Part shown: positions 16,809 through 25,742 of the stretch, in pieces | How the letters are laid out: every line of letters starts with the position of its first letter | Position numbering within the stretch: the stretch's first letter is position 1 | Source of the DNA: WJLY01 sp964562405 | Lineage (GTDB): Bacteria; Joyebacterota; Joyebacteria; Joyebacterales; Joyebacteraceae | NCBI GenBank assembly: GCA_964562405.1 | Contig: CAZLTC010000002.1 | Span: 1-64,000, forward strand | Direction: 5' to 3' | Length of the DNA: 64,000 nt | Program-made: the position numbers and the translations under genes | The notes under the pieces: generated by a model | Databases searched by the model: none | What the model saw: the letters and a program-made list of their open reading frames with translations, nothing else | Told to the model about the DNA's origin: nothing

Positions 16809-18278
16809 TCAGCGACCGCGTCTGGCTTCTATTCTCCGGATGAAGTCTTCCACGATCATCTCATAGAGCTTGTCCCCGAGAACCCCGTCCTCAACGGTCG
16901 CTTCGATGTTCGGGTTCTCGTTCACCTCCATCACCATCACGCGCCCTTCGTGGTGCTTCACGTCGACCCCGTACAGCCCGTCGCCGATCAGGTTGGCGGC
17001 CGCGAGCGCCGGCTCTCTCACCTCGAGCGGGACGTCCTCGATTGGCACGGTCTTCCAGTCGCCCTCCTGATAGCCTCCCTTGCTTCCATGCTTGATGATC
17101 TGCCAGTGCTTCGCCGACATGAAGTACTTGCACGCGAACAGGAGCTTGCGGTTGAGGATGCCTATCCTCCAGTCGAACTCTGTGTAGACGAACTCCTGCG
17201 CCAGGAGGAGGTCCGACGATTTGAAGAGGTCCTGAGCCACGCGCTCCAGCTCGGCCCTGTTCTCCACCTTGAGCACACCCCTCGAGAACGAGCTGTCTGG
17301 GATCTTGATGACGACCGGGAACGGTATGAGGCCCTCCAGCTCGCCGACCGTGTCCCGCCGCACGATGGCCGACTTGGGGGTCGGGATGTTGTGCGTGCGC
17401 AGCAGCTCGGCCAGGTAGACCTTGTTGGTGCATCTCAGGATCGACTCGGAGTCGTCTATGACCGGTATGCCCTCGGCTTCAGCGCGCTTGGCGAACAGGT
17501 AGGTGTGATGGTTGATGCCGGTCGTCTCCCTGATGAAGAGCGCGTCGTACTCGGGCACCCTCCCGTAGTCCTTCTTCTCTATGAGCTCCATGTTGACGCC
17601 CAGGCGGTTGCCCGCTTTGGTGAACTCCTTGAGCGCGTGCGAGTCCGACGGTGGAAGCTTCTCCTCGGGATCGTGCAGAACGGCGATGTCGTAGCGGTAC
17701 TGCTTCCTCGCTTTCGGCTCTCTCCACCGCTTGCTGAGGTACTGGTCGAGTCCGGACAGGAACAGCGCTTCTCTCTCTGCATCCAGAGCGTTGAGATGCA
17801 GCGCCTTCACCGCGGTCAGACGCCACTTGCCCTGGTGCCTGAACTCCGCCTGCATGAGCGGCATGGGGAAGAGGTCGAAGACCTGTCTCGCCAGCTCCGC
17901 TAGAGACGGGTCCGGGTGCCATCCGAAGTAGAAGTCGATGCTGAGGCCGGAGACGGCGGGTGTGTCGAGACTCCCGAGCCTTCTTGATACGAGGCCGTCC
18001 AGGTCTGCGAGGTCGAGGCTGTAGATCGACCTGCGGCTCAGGTCGTTGATGGTCCTGACGGACGGTATGACCTTGTGGCGTCTTGCCTCGGCCAGGAGGG
18101 AGCAGTAGTAGCCGATGCTCAGGTAGCGGTAGCTGCGGCAGAGGTTGATGATCCGGAAGTCCTTGTGGTCGGCGAACTCGGACGAGGCTATGTAGTCCCG
18201 CGCCGTGGCCACACGCAGTTCCGGCACGTCGGGTTTCCAGTCCGACGTCTTCTCGACGAGCACGAGTCGTTCGGGCAT
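16809..18278 (-). CDS. RimK-like ATP-grasp ligase with RLAN-type N-terminal domain
   Basis: 489 residues. Residues 1-200 match the 'RimK-like ATP-grasp N-terminal' domain (KTSDWKPDVPELRVATARDYI; INLCRSYRYLSIGYYCSLLAEARRHKVIPS). Residues 230-480 are the ATP-grasp: NRLGVNMELIEKKDYGRVPEYDALFIRETTGINHHTY, the nucleotide-binding lysines in FPVVIKIPDSSFSRGV, and the metal-binding end VMEVNENPNIEA. ATP-grasp ligases join a carboxylate to an amine through an acyl-phosphate; RimK relatives add amino acids to proteins or peptides. No peptide substrate gene is recognised nearby, so the target is open. AGGAGG lies 12 bases before the ATG, rather far, and a 23-base palindrome adjoins it. Confidence 0.83.
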   Translation of the reverse strand: MPERLVLVEKTSDWKPDVPELRVATARDYIASSEFADHKDFRIINLCRSYRYLSIGYYCSLLAEARRHKVIPSVRTINDLSRRSIYSLDLADLDGLVSRRLGSLDTPAVSGLSIDFYFGWHPDPSLAELARQVFDLFPMPLMQAEFRHQGKWRLTAVKALHLNALDAEREALFLSGLDQYLSKRWREPKARKQYRYDIAVLHDPEEKLPPSDSHALKEFTKAGNRLGVNMELIEKKDYGRVPEYDALFIRETTGINHHTYLFAKRAEAEGIPVIDDSESILRCTNKVYLAELLRTHNIPTPKSAIVRRDTVGELEGLIPFPVVIKIPDSSFSRGVLKVENRAELERVAQDLFKSSDLLLAQEFVYTEFDWRIGILNRKLLFACKYFMSAKHWQIIKHGSKGGYQEGDWKTVPIEDVPLEVREPALAAANLIGDGLYGVDVKHHEGRVMVMEVNENPNIEATVEDGVLGDKLYEMIVEDFIRRIEARRGR

Positions 18279-18297
18279 GGCTACTGAACACCTCCTG

Positions 18298-18320
18298 CGG
18301 AGCCGACCTGGTCGGCTCCG
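18298..18320. promoter_or_regulatory. 23-bp perfect palindrome upstream of the ATP-grasp gene
   Basis: CGGAGCCGACC-T-GGTCGGCTCCG, an 11-base inverted repeat about a single T, two bases from the ribosome-binding site. It may be an operator, or an mRNA hairpin that controls translation by hiding or exposing the nearby AGGAGG. Confidence 0.5.
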
Positions 18321-18385
18321 GCGCTCCTGGCCCTTTTGACTGCCTTCCTCGTAGAGTCTAGGACGGCCGACCGGCCGCCACAAGC

Positions 18386-18421
18386 GAGAACGGATGCCTC
18401 CTGGGGGAGGCACCCGCTCTC
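18386..18421 (-). terminator. strong hairpin after the metallophosphoesterase gene
   Basis: A 16-pair stem (two G-U) with a four-base loop, 28 bases beyond the stop of the upstream minus-strand gene. A T-run is lacking, so termination efficiency is uncertain. Confidence 0.55.
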
Positions 18422-18448
18422 CAAGACATGCCGCTTACGGCTTGACCG

Positions 18449-20221
18449 CTACAGCACGACGAGCTTCTGCAGGAGCGAGGCTCCTCCAGATGTGATCCTC
18501 CAGAAATAGACGCCGGACGGGACCCTGTGGCCGGCTTCGTCGAGCAGGTTCCACCTTACCTCGTGCTCCCCGCTCTGCCGCGCGCCCTCTCCGTTCAGCG
18601 TTCTGACGCGGCGGCCCGACACGTCGAAGAGCTCGACCGAGACGGGGCCGGGCACACCAAGCGAGTAGGCAATGCTGGCGCGCTCCACCGCGGGGTTCGG
18701 CCAGACTGGCCGGACCAGCGAGAGCGCGGCGGGGACCTCTTCGTCTACGCCGGAACCCTGCTGCTGAGTTATGATGACCGGTGTGATGGTGTGGGCTAGG
18801 GCCGCGACTCGCACATAGCACGTCGCCACCGGGCCATCAACGACTGTCTGGAACAGCTCGCCGTTGTCCACCTCGTACGGCCCGGAGTCGGCGTCCATCC
18901 GGAACTTGATCACCGCGTGTTCGAAGTCCTCGGACTGGTTGTTGATGATCGAGGCGGCATTGTCGCCTCGCGTGCCGTCGTTGGCGTGCTCGTAGGCCAA
19001 CCGAAGGGTCGAGCCGGTGGATCCAGCGCTTATGGGTTCGGACGGGTCGATGGTCGTTCCGTTCACGACTCGAACCACGCGCATGGCCCTGTCGCCATCG
19101 CAGACGTTGTCCAGCGCGAGATTGTAGGGCGGGTTCGAGGTGGACCCGTCGCTGTAGTGTATGTGTCCCCACAGCGCGCAGTCGATGCCCAGGCTGCCGA
19201 GGTTCAACTGGTCCTGGAAATCCATGTGATAGAAGGCGACCACGGGCTCGGAGGGTGGCACTGCGGCGAGGTCCGTGTTGAGCCAGGAGAGTTGTCTGGT
19301 CGTGAAGCTGTCGCTGCCGTAGATGCTGCGTCGCCACCGGTCGTAGTTGTTGTATGCCTCCAGGGCCACGAAGTGGGCTCCGCCGTAGTCGAACGAGTAG
19401 TTCTGGGTGTAGATGTTGTCCCCGGTAGGTGGATCGTAGAGGTAGCTCCATCCGAAGAATTTCCACCAGTTGCGCCGGGCCGTCCCATCCGGTGGGGGAG
19501 TGTCGTCCCAACCTCCGAGGTCGTGGTTTCCGGCCGAGATGAACACGGGCACCTCGAACTCGCGCAGTATCCTCTTCGCGCGCGTGTAGTACCTCTTGTT
19601 GAGGTAGTCCTCAAGCTCGCCCTCGTTGACGACGTCGCCCGTGAACACGACGAACGCGGGATTCATGATGTTGATGTCGTCTATCACCGTGTGGAGGTCG
19701 GACATCGAGGATGTGTCGGAGTCGGCGCCGGACTCGTAGTAGTACAGGTGCGTGGGTAGATGCGTGTCCGTGATCTGGACGAAGTAGAAGCTGTCCTCGA
19801 TGGACTTACGCACCATGACGGCGTTCGACTCGACGTCGGACACGCCGCCCGAGGCCTGGAGCTCCAGATCGTACAGCTCCTCGGGCACGTCTTCGGGCAC
19901 CGTCACGTCGAGGAACCACCTCTCGTACGACGAGCTGTATGCTGCACTGCCGACAGACAAGGAGTACGGACCCGCGGCTCCCAAGAGCGCCGCGCTCCAC
20001 CCGTATGCCGACGACGCGGCACGGGCCTCGATCGTGAAGCTCCCGCCGGGCAGGACTATCTCCGGTATGGACAGGATGGGCCTGGCGATCACCGTCAGCG
20101 TATCGCCGATGGCGCGCGCGGTGTCGGCCGCCATGGCGTCTCTGGAGCCAGGGGGGACAATCAGGGTGGCCGCCGCAAATGACACCAGGACGGCCAGAAG
20201 GGGCAGTTGGCGCACTTTCAT
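18449..20221 (-). CDS. secreted calcineurin-like metallophosphoesterase with T9SS-type C-terminal domain
   Basis: 590 residues from MKVRQLPLLA, with a signal peptide and GGAGGGAGG immediately upstream. Residues 25-150 form an N-terminal beta domain. The phosphoesterase core has every metal-ligand motif: ITDTHLP (D-x-H), FTGDVVNEG (GD), SAGNHDLGG (GNHD), AFYHMDF and WGHIHYSDGS (GHxH). The final 85 residues (PNPAVERASIAYSL, VELFDVSGRRVRTL, GVYFWRI, KLVVL) are a FlgD-like/T9SS type A domain, so it is probably secreted and surface-anchored, releasing phosphate or acting on nucleotides or phosphodiesters outside the cell. The longer upstream frame is unsupported. A TATAAT on the minus strand lies 34 bases before the ATG. 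Confidence 0.88.
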   Translation of the reverse strand: MKVRQLPLLAVLVSFAAATLIVPPGSRDAMAADTARAIGDTLTVIARPILSIPEIVLPGGSFTIEARAASSAYGWSAALLGAAGPYSLSVGSAAYSSSYERWFLDVTVPEDVPEELYDLELQASGGVSDVESNAVMVRKSIEDSFYFVQITDTHLPTHLYYYESGADSDTSSMSDLHTVIDDINIMNPAFVVFTGDVVNEGELEDYLNKRYYTRAKRILREFEVPVFISAGNHDLGGWDDTPPPDGTARRNWWKFFGWSYLYDPPTGDNIYTQNYSFDYGGAHFVALEAYNNYDRWRRSIYGSDSFTTRQLSWLNTDLAAVPPSEPVVAFYHMDFQDQLNLGSLGIDCALWGHIHYSDGSTSNPPYNLALDNVCDGDRAMRVVRVVNGTTIDPSEPISAGSTGSTLRLAYEHANDGTRGDNAASIINNQSEDFEHAVIKFRMDADSGPYEVDNGELFQTVVDGPVATCYVRVAALAHTITPVIITQQQGSGVDEEVPAALSLVRPVWPNPAVERASIAYSLGVPGPVSVELFDVSGRRVRTLNGEGARQSGEHEVRWNLLDEAGHRVPSGVYFWRITSGGASLLQKLVVL

Positions 20222-20254
20222 CCTCCCTCCGGGTGACCGCGCATTCACTACACT

Positions 20255-20260
20255 ATTATA
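20255..20260 (-). promoter_or_regulatory. -10 element (TATAAT) of the metallophosphoesterase gene
   Basis: A consensus TATAAT on the minus strand, 34 bases upstream of the start. No convincing -35 lies at 16-18 bases; the best is AGTCAA-like. Confidence 0.45.
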
Positions 20261-20334
20261 GCACGCCGACGCCCTCTTGACTGCGTCGAAATGCTGTGTA
20301 ATCGGAGGTTTGGAGGCGTGCCTGCGGTGGCGCA

Positions 20335-20363
20335 TTGGTCCAGGCGGGTCCATGCTGTACACT
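20335..20363 (+). promoter_or_regulatory. predicted promoter of the hemerythrin-rubrerythrin pair
   Basis: TTGGTC and TACACT are separated by 17 bases, about 75 bases before the bacteriohemerythrin ATG. Confidence 0.45.
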
Positions 20364-20437
20364 GAAGATTCAGCTTTCAACAGGTAAGAGCGAGAGGCGC
20401 GGGTCACGCACTCCAGCGTGAAGGGGGGACGCATCCG

Positions 20438-20860
20438 ATGGCGAAGGATCTCTGGGAAGACAGTCTTTCGGTCGGCGTGAAGCTCATCGATGACCAGCAC
20501 AAGAAGCTTCTTACCAGGCTGAGTGAGCTGTCGGAGGCGGTCTGCTCGAGGCAGGGGTCCGGCCATATCGTGGGCACTCTCGACTTCCTCTCGGACTACG
20601 TGGACTTCCACTTCGGGACGGAAGAACGCTACATGGTCGCGAACGACTATCCGGGCTATGGGGATCACAAGGCGGCGCACGAGGAGTTCAGGGCGACGCT
20701 CGCCCGCCTCAGCGACGACTTCGAGGAGGAGGGCGCGACGACCGGTCTCGCCGACTCGATAAACACGCTCCTGATCAACTGGTTCCTCAAGCACATCCGC
20801 GCGACAGATCAGGAGCTCGGACGATTCTGCACCGAGAGAGGGATAGAACTGACAGCCTGA
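20438..20860 (+). CDS. bacteriohemerythrin
   Basis: 140 residues forming a four-helix bundle. The diiron ligands are in place: LIDDQHKKLL (first His), a DFHFGTEERYM segment (H-x3-E), GDHKAAHEEF (two His) and WFLKHIRATDQE (last His and Asp). Bacteriohemerythrins bind O2 reversibly and may supply, buffer or sense it. The single-domain form is cytoplasmic. It is directly followed by rubrerythrin, which strengthens a role in oxygen handling in an anaerobe or microaerophile. Confidence 0.92.
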   Translation: MAKDLWEDSLSVGVKLIDDQHKKLLTRLSELSEAVCSRQGSGHIVGTLDFLSDYVDFHFGTEERYMVANDYPGYGDHKAAHEEFRATLARLSDDFEEEGATTGLADSINTLLINWFLKHIRATDQELGRFCTERGIELTA

Positions 20861-20879
20861 AGTGTGAGGGGGAGTGGAC

Positions 20880-21380
20880 ATGTCGACGACAGAGAATCTC
20901 AAGGAGGCCTTTGCCGGCGAGAGCCAGGCCAACCGGAAGTACCTCGCGTACGCCAAGAAGGCGGAGAAGGACGGTTACCCCCAGGTCGCGCGTCTGTTCC
21001 GCGCCGCGGCCGAGGCCGAGACGGTGCATGCCCACGCGCACTTTCGTGTGCTGGGCGGAGCTGCCGGGACCGGTGAGAACCTCAAGGACGCCATTGCGGG
21101 CGAGAGCTTTGAGTTCAGGGACATGTATCCTAAGTTTCTGAAGGAGGCGGAGGCCGAGAACAACAAGCCCGCGGTCTTCTCCTTCAAGTACGCTCTGGCC
21201 GTGGAGGAGATTCACCACGGTCTCTACAGCGACGCACTCAAGGCCGTCGAGGCCGGCAAGGACCTGCCGGAGTCGCGCATCTTCGTCTGCTCAGTTTGCG
21301 GCAACACGGTCTACGGCGCGCCGCCGGACGTGTGTCCCATCTGCAGCAACAAGAAGGAAGCGTTCTTCGAGGTCAAGTAG
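20880..21380 (+). CDS. rubrerythrin
   Basis: 166 residues. The N-terminal ferritin-like domain has the diiron ligands in AFAGESQANRKYLAYA, AEAETVHAHAHF and AIAGESFEFRDMYPKF, EEIHHGLY. The C-terminal rubredoxin domain has FVCSVCGNTVYG and DVCPICSNKKEAF (two CxxC). Rubrerythrin reduces hydrogen peroxide using electrons from NAD(P)H or rubredoxin. The ATG is preferred to an in-frame GTG two codons earlier because GAGGGGGAG is best placed for it. It lies 19 bases after bacteriohemerythrin and is likely co-transcribed. Confidence 0.94.
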   Translation: MSTTENLKEAFAGESQANRKYLAYAKKAEKDGYPQVARLFRAAAEAETVHAHAHFRVLGGAAGTGENLKDAIAGESFEFRDMYPKFLKEAEAENNKPAVFSFKYALAVEEIHHGLYSDALKAVEAGKDLPESRIFVCSVCGNTVYGAPPDVCPICSNKKEAFFEVK

Positions 21381-21465
21381 CCGGCGGGGCCTCGCGGAGA
21401 GGACCGCCCGAGCGCGGCGGCCCCCGCGTCGCATGCGGGTGTTCGAAGGATGAGGAGGGGCGCCA

Positions 21466-23265
21466 GTGGCGATCACGTTCCTGGACGGGCCGCGGTTGGC
21501 TCGCGCGATCATCGCGGGAAGCCAATGGGTAGCGGCCCAGCGTGCCCACCTCAACGATATCAACGTCTTTCCGGTGCCCGATGGCGACACGGGCACCAAC
21601 CTCACGCTCACCCTCAAGGTTGCCTCGGACGCCGTGGATGCGGCCTGCGGGCGGCCTCTTGGAGATGTCGCCTCGGCGTTGTCGAGGTCCGTCCTCCTCG
21701 GCGCGCGGGGCAATGCGGGTATCATTCTGGCGCAGTTCCTGCGGGGCTTCGCTCGCGAGATCCAGGGCGTAGACAAGTTGTACGCGCCGGGTCTGGCGCG
21801 CGCATTCTCCGCCGCCGTGTCGGGCACGTATGACGCCATGGCCAATCCTGTCGAAGGCACCATGCTGACCGTGCTCAGGGATGCCTCCGAGGCCGCCTGC
21901 AGTTCGGTCGATGCGGGCGAGACGGACCTGACCGCGGTGCTGGGGGCCATGCGCTCGGCGGCCGCACGTTCGCTCGCGAGGACGCCCGAGCTTCTGCCCG
22001 TGCTTCGGGACGCGGGCGTCGTCGACGCCGGGGGAGAGGGGTTCGTCGACTTCCTGGACGGCATCGCTCGGCTCCTCGCCGGCGACGAGATCGGTGATGC
22101 ACTCGCCTCCGTTCCCCGAGCCGCAGCGCCGGCGATGATGGGGATGAGGGAGCGCGAGCTCAAGTACCGCTACTGCATCGAGTTCATCGTGGAAGGTCCG
22201 GAGGTCCGGTCCGAGGATGTGAAGATCTTGCTCGTTGGCCTCGGAGGATCGCTCACGGTCATTGGGGACGACGGTCTTGCGCGCGTGCACATACACACGA
22301 ACGACCCCGAGAGGGTCATGTCGACGGCCTCGCGGCTAGGTAAGCTCAGCGGCAAGAAGATCGACGACATGCGGGAGCAGTACCGGGAGTTCATCCACGC
22401 GCACGCGGGCGGGCGCTCCGGGCGCGTCAGGATCGTCACCGACTCTACAGCCGACCTGCCCGTCGAAGTGGCCGATCGCCTGGAGGTGATCGTCGTGCCC
22501 CTCGGGGTCTGCTTTGGCCTTGAGGCCTACATCGACGGAGTGGACATCACCAGAGACGAATTCTACTCGAGGCTGGACGAGCAGAGGGACGTGCCTACCA
22601 CGACCCAGCCTAGCCCCGAGGCGTTTCTGGACGTGTACCAGTCGCTCACCCGCGAGGGTGAGCAGGTGCTCTCTCTGCACATATCCTCCGAGATGAGCGG
22701 AACTGTTCGCTCTGCGCGCGAGGCGGCGGGCCGCGTCGGCGTGGGGAGGGTCACCGTCGTGGACTCGAGACTCACGTCGGCTCCGCTGGGCCTCATCGTC
22801 CTCGAGTTGGCGAGGGCCTCGAGAGATGGGGCCCGCGTACCGGAACTCATCGCTCTTGCCGAGAGACTGGTGGGGCGAGCACGGGTCTACTTCACCGTGG
22901 GTTCACTGGATTACCTTGCCAGGGGCGGCCGCATCGGGCGCTCGCGAGCGCTCGCAAGCAAGCTGACTCGTGTGAAACCCGTCATGACCATACGTGACGG
23001 CCGCGTGAGTCCGGTCGCTCGGGTGGTCGGAGACCGCGGCGTCATGGCGCGGCTCGCGGATATCGCTGCCGGCGAGGTCGACGGACGTGAGGTGGATACC
23101 CTGGGGGTCGTGCACGCCGGCCGTCCCGACGTCGTAGACTGGGTGAGGTCAGTGCTGGCCGTCAGGCTGGGTTTTCGCGAGATACTGCCCTTCGAGCTGG
23201 GCTGTGTGGTCGGAGCGCATGCCGGCCCCGGCACCTGGGGCATCAGCTACATTCTCCCGGAGTGA
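21466..23265 (+). CDS. fused fatty acid kinase: FakA-type DAK2 kinase domain joined to DegV/FakB-type domain
   Basis: 599 residues. Residues 1-200 are the DhaL/DAK2 ATP-binding domain (NDINVFPVPDGDTGTNLTLTL with the Mg-binding Asp residues; ARGNAGIILAQFLRG). Residues 220-310 match the FakA middle domain (YRYCIEFIVEGP; RVHIHTNDPE). From about residue 325 a complete DegV domain follows (RIVTDSTADLP, TTTQPSPEAF, SLHISSEMSGT, DSRLTSAPLG and YLARGGRIGRS). In Firmicutes FakA phosphorylates fatty acids bound by a separate FakB/DegV protein; here carrier and kinase are one chain. It therefore probably makes acyl-phosphate from exogenous or recycled fatty acids. The start is a GTG with GAGGAGGGG before it. 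Confidence 0.87.
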   Translation: MAITFLDGPRLARAIIAGSQWVAAQRAHLNDINVFPVPDGDTGTNLTLTLKVASDAVDAACGRPLGDVASALSRSVLLGARGNAGIILAQFLRGFAREIQGVDKLYAPGLARAFSAAVSGTYDAMANPVEGTMLTVLRDASEAACSSVDAGETDLTAVLGAMRSAAARSLARTPELLPVLRDAGVVDAGGEGFVDFLDGIARLLAGDEIGDALASVPRAAAPAMMGMRERELKYRYCIEFIVEGPEVRSEDVKILLVGLGGSLTVIGDDGLARVHIHTNDPERVMSTASRLGKLSGKKIDDMREQYREFIHAHAGGRSGRVRIVTDSTADLPVEVADRLEVIVVPLGVCFGLEAYIDGVDITRDEFYSRLDEQRDVPTTTQPSPEAFLDVYQSLTREGEQVLSLHISSEMSGTVRSAREAAGRVGVGRVTVVDSRLTSAPLGLIVLELARASRDGARVPELIALAERLVGRARVYFTVGSLDYLARGGRIGRSRALASKLTRVKPVMTIRDGRVSPVARVVGDRGVMARLADIAAGEVDGREVDTLGVVHAGRPDVVDWVRSVLAVRLGFREILPFELGCVVGAHAGPGTWGISYILPE

Positions 23266-23378
23266 TGCCGAGGTCCAGGCTCAACCGCAGTTCCCCTCCA
23301 AGTGTCGAATCTGCTGAGCATCAGGCGCGTCCCGCCACGGCCTGTCCATTCGACATCGGAACCTACCTGTGAGGCGCC

Positions 23379-25607
23379 ATGAAGACGTCAGTGGTTCGGT
23401 GCGCGGCCATCGGCCTGTGCGCATGCGCTGTTATGGCTCCGGCGTCGCGGTCCCTGGCCGACGACCGGCGCAACGCCCCCCCGTTCCGCGTTCCACTCGC
23501 ATCGTCCCCGATCGTCATCGACGGTGTGCTCGACGAAGCGGCCTGGAACGACGCGCTCGTGATGGGCGTGAACACCGAGGTGCGGCCGGGGGATAACGTC
23601 CCGGCGCCCGTCGAGACGGAGATGCTGCTCGCTTATGACGAGGACTACTTCTACGTTGCGTTCCGCGCCCACGACCCCGACCCGTCGCTCATAAGGGCGC
23701 GGATGTGCGACCGTGACAGGATGTGGGACGACGAGTGGGTAGTGATCGGGATAGACACGTACAACGACCAGCAGGGCGGGTTCGAGTTCGCCTGCAACCC
23801 TCTCGGCATACAGGGCGACACCGCCAACGGCGTGCACGGAGACGGCAACTCCTGGGACGGCATCTGGGACTCGGCCGGCCGCATCTTTGACTGGGGTTAC
23901 TCCGTGGAGATGGCGATCCCGTTCAGCACGCTGCGCTTCCAGCGCTCGGACGGCGAGCAGATCTGGGGCGTCGACGCGGTCAGGAGCTACCCGCGCGACG
24001 TCAGACATCACATCGGGCTCTATGCGCGGGACCGGGACAACAACTGCTACTACTGCCAGATGGAGAGGTTGATCGGATTCGCCGGGGCGACGCCGGGACG
24101 CAACCTCGAGATCGACCCCACGTTCTCGGCCGTCGCCACGCAGTACCGGGATGGATACACGACGGGCGACTTCGGCGATCCCGACGACGAGTACGACCTC
24201 GGCGTGACGGCAAGATGGGGAGTCACGCCGAACATAGTGCTCGCCGCCGCCGTCAATCCCGACTTCTCGCAGGTTGAGGCGGACGCGGTCCAGCTGGATG
24301 TGAACACCCGCTACGCTCTCGAATACGAAGAGAAGAGGCCGTTCTTCCTCGAGGGCGCCGGCATGTTCGACTTCTACTACTCGAGGTCGATAGCGGATCC
24401 CGTGTGGGGTCTCAAGCTGGCCGGCAAGGAAGGCGGCAACGGCTTCGGCGCGATCGTAGCGCGTGACGCCGTCACGAACATCGTCTTCCCCGGGAGCGAG
24501 GAGTCCGAGGAAACGTCGCTGGACATGGAGTCCACCGCGACGGTCCTTCGCTACCGGCGCGACATAGGCAGCCAGTCCTCAGCCACGCTGTTCTACAACG
24601 GGCGTGAGGGAGACGCGTACCTTAATCGCGCGATGGGCGCAGCCGGCGAGCTGTGGTTCACGGAGTCAACGAAGCTGGAATTCGTAGGCTCGACGTCACG
24701 CACGAGCTACCCGGACGCGGTCGCGGCCGCCTTCGGGCAGCCCGAAGGCGAGTTCTCGGACGAGGCCTACAGCCTGGAACTCGGAAACTACACTAGCGGC
24801 CTGGACGTGTACGCGAACTACGCCGCCGTGGGCAAGGACTTCCGCACCGACCTCGACTATTTCCCGGAGGTCGGGTTCTCAGAGCTCGAGACGGGGCTCG
24901 GTCACACGTGGCAGGCCGGTTCCGAGAGCTGGTGGACGATGCTGAACTTCGGTGGCGCGTACGAGTACCAGGAGACGGAGGACGGCGATCTCAGGTCGAA
25001 GGGCTACAGCCTCTGGGCGAACTACACGGGACAGAAGGAGTCGTTCGCGGATGCGAACGCGTTCTTCGGGAGGGACACCTACGCCGGAGAGGAGTTCGAT
25101 GTCTGGCGGGTCAACTACGACGCCGGCTACTGGCCGACGGGCTCCCTCTATCTGATGGCGGCAGGCAGCTACGGCGAGTACATCGACTACTCGAACGTCC
25201 AGACGGGGAGACGCTTCACTCTGGCCCCGAGCGTAGAGGCGAAGCTCGGAAGACGGCTGAGCGCGGAGTTGAGCCACACGTACCAGAGGTTCGACGTGGA
25301 CGCCGGCCGATTGTATACGGCCAACGTGTCATATCTGAAGACCGTGTACCAGTTCAACTCGCGGGCGTTCGTCAGGGCCATACTCCAGAACGTCAACTAC
25401 GAGTTCAACCCGGACGCCTACGGCGATCCCGACATGAACTCGCAGTACAAGGGGCTCGGGAGCCAGATCCTCTTCTCCTACAAGATCAATCCGCAGACCG
25501 TGTTCTTCCTCGGCTACTCCGATTCGTACAGCGGTGACCAGGAGGTCGATCTCACCCAGACCCAACGGACGATATTCGCGAAGATCGGGTACGCCTGGGT
25601 GCTCTAG
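23379..25607 (+). CDS. DUF5916 outer-membrane protein with CBM9-like N-terminal domain
   Basis: 742 residues with a signal peptide (AAIGLCACAVMAPASRSLA). Residues 35-220 form a carbohydrate-binding-module-9-like sandwich (PIVIDGVLDEAAWNDA; MLLAYDEDYFYVAFRAHDPDP; DWGYSVEMAIPFSTLRF). The rest alternates short hydrophobic and polar residues and contains many Tyr and Asp, as in a beta barrel. The conserved DUF5916 piece VNPDFSQVEADAVQLDVNTRYALEYEEKRPFFLEGAGMF (residues about 288-326) is unmistakable. The chain ends in a short strand (TIFAKIGYAWVL) that is a plausible BAM recognition signal. The function of the family is not established; outer-membrane location is inferred. Confidence 0.87.
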   Translation: MKTSVVRCAAIGLCACAVMAPASRSLADDRRNAPPFRVPLASSPIVIDGVLDEAAWNDALVMGVNTEVRPGDNVPAPVETEMLLAYDEDYFYVAFRAHDPDPSLIRARMCDRDRMWDDEWVVIGIDTYNDQQGGFEFACNPLGIQGDTANGVHGDGNSWDGIWDSAGRIFDWGYSVEMAIPFSTLRFQRSDGEQIWGVDAVRSYPRDVRHHIGLYARDRDNNCYYCQMERLIGFAGATPGRNLEIDPTFSAVATQYRDGYTTGDFGDPDDEYDLGVTARWGVTPNIVLAAAVNPDFSQVEADAVQLDVNTRYALEYEEKRPFFLEGAGMFDFYYSRSIADPVWGLKLAGKEGGNGFGAIVARDAVTNIVFPGSEESEETSLDMESTATVLRYRRDIGSQSSATLFYNGREGDAYLNRAMGAAGELWFTESTKLEFVGSTSRTSYPDAVAAAFGQPEGEFSDEAYSLELGNYTSGLDVYANYAAVGKDFRTDLDYFPEVGFSELETGLGHTWQAGSESWWTMLNFGGAYEYQETEDGDLRSKGYSLWANYTGQKESFADANAFFGRDTYAGEEFDVWRVNYDAGYWPTGSLYLMAAGSYGEYIDYSNVQTGRRFTLAPSVEAKLGRRLSAELSHTYQRFDVDAGRLYTANVSYLKTVYQFNSRAFVRAILQNVNYEFNPDAYGDPDMNSQYKGLGSQILFSYKINPQTVFFLGYSDSYSGDQEVDLTQTQRTIFAKIGYAWVL

Positions 25608-25633
25608 GTGTCACACTCGACGACCAGGACCAA

Positions 25634-25669
25634 GCGCGCTCCGGGCAAGGCAGTTGCCCCGGGGCGCGT
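25634..25669 (+). terminator. hairpin after the DUF5916 gene
   Basis: GCGCTCCGGGCAA pairs with TTGCCCCGGGGCGC with one bulged C, 27 bases after the stop. Confidence 0.55.
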
Positions 25670-25742
25670 CTCACTGTAGACTTGAGCCAGGCCGAACTTC
25701 CGATGTCCGCTGTGGGACGGCAACACCAGGAGGAGAACGGTG

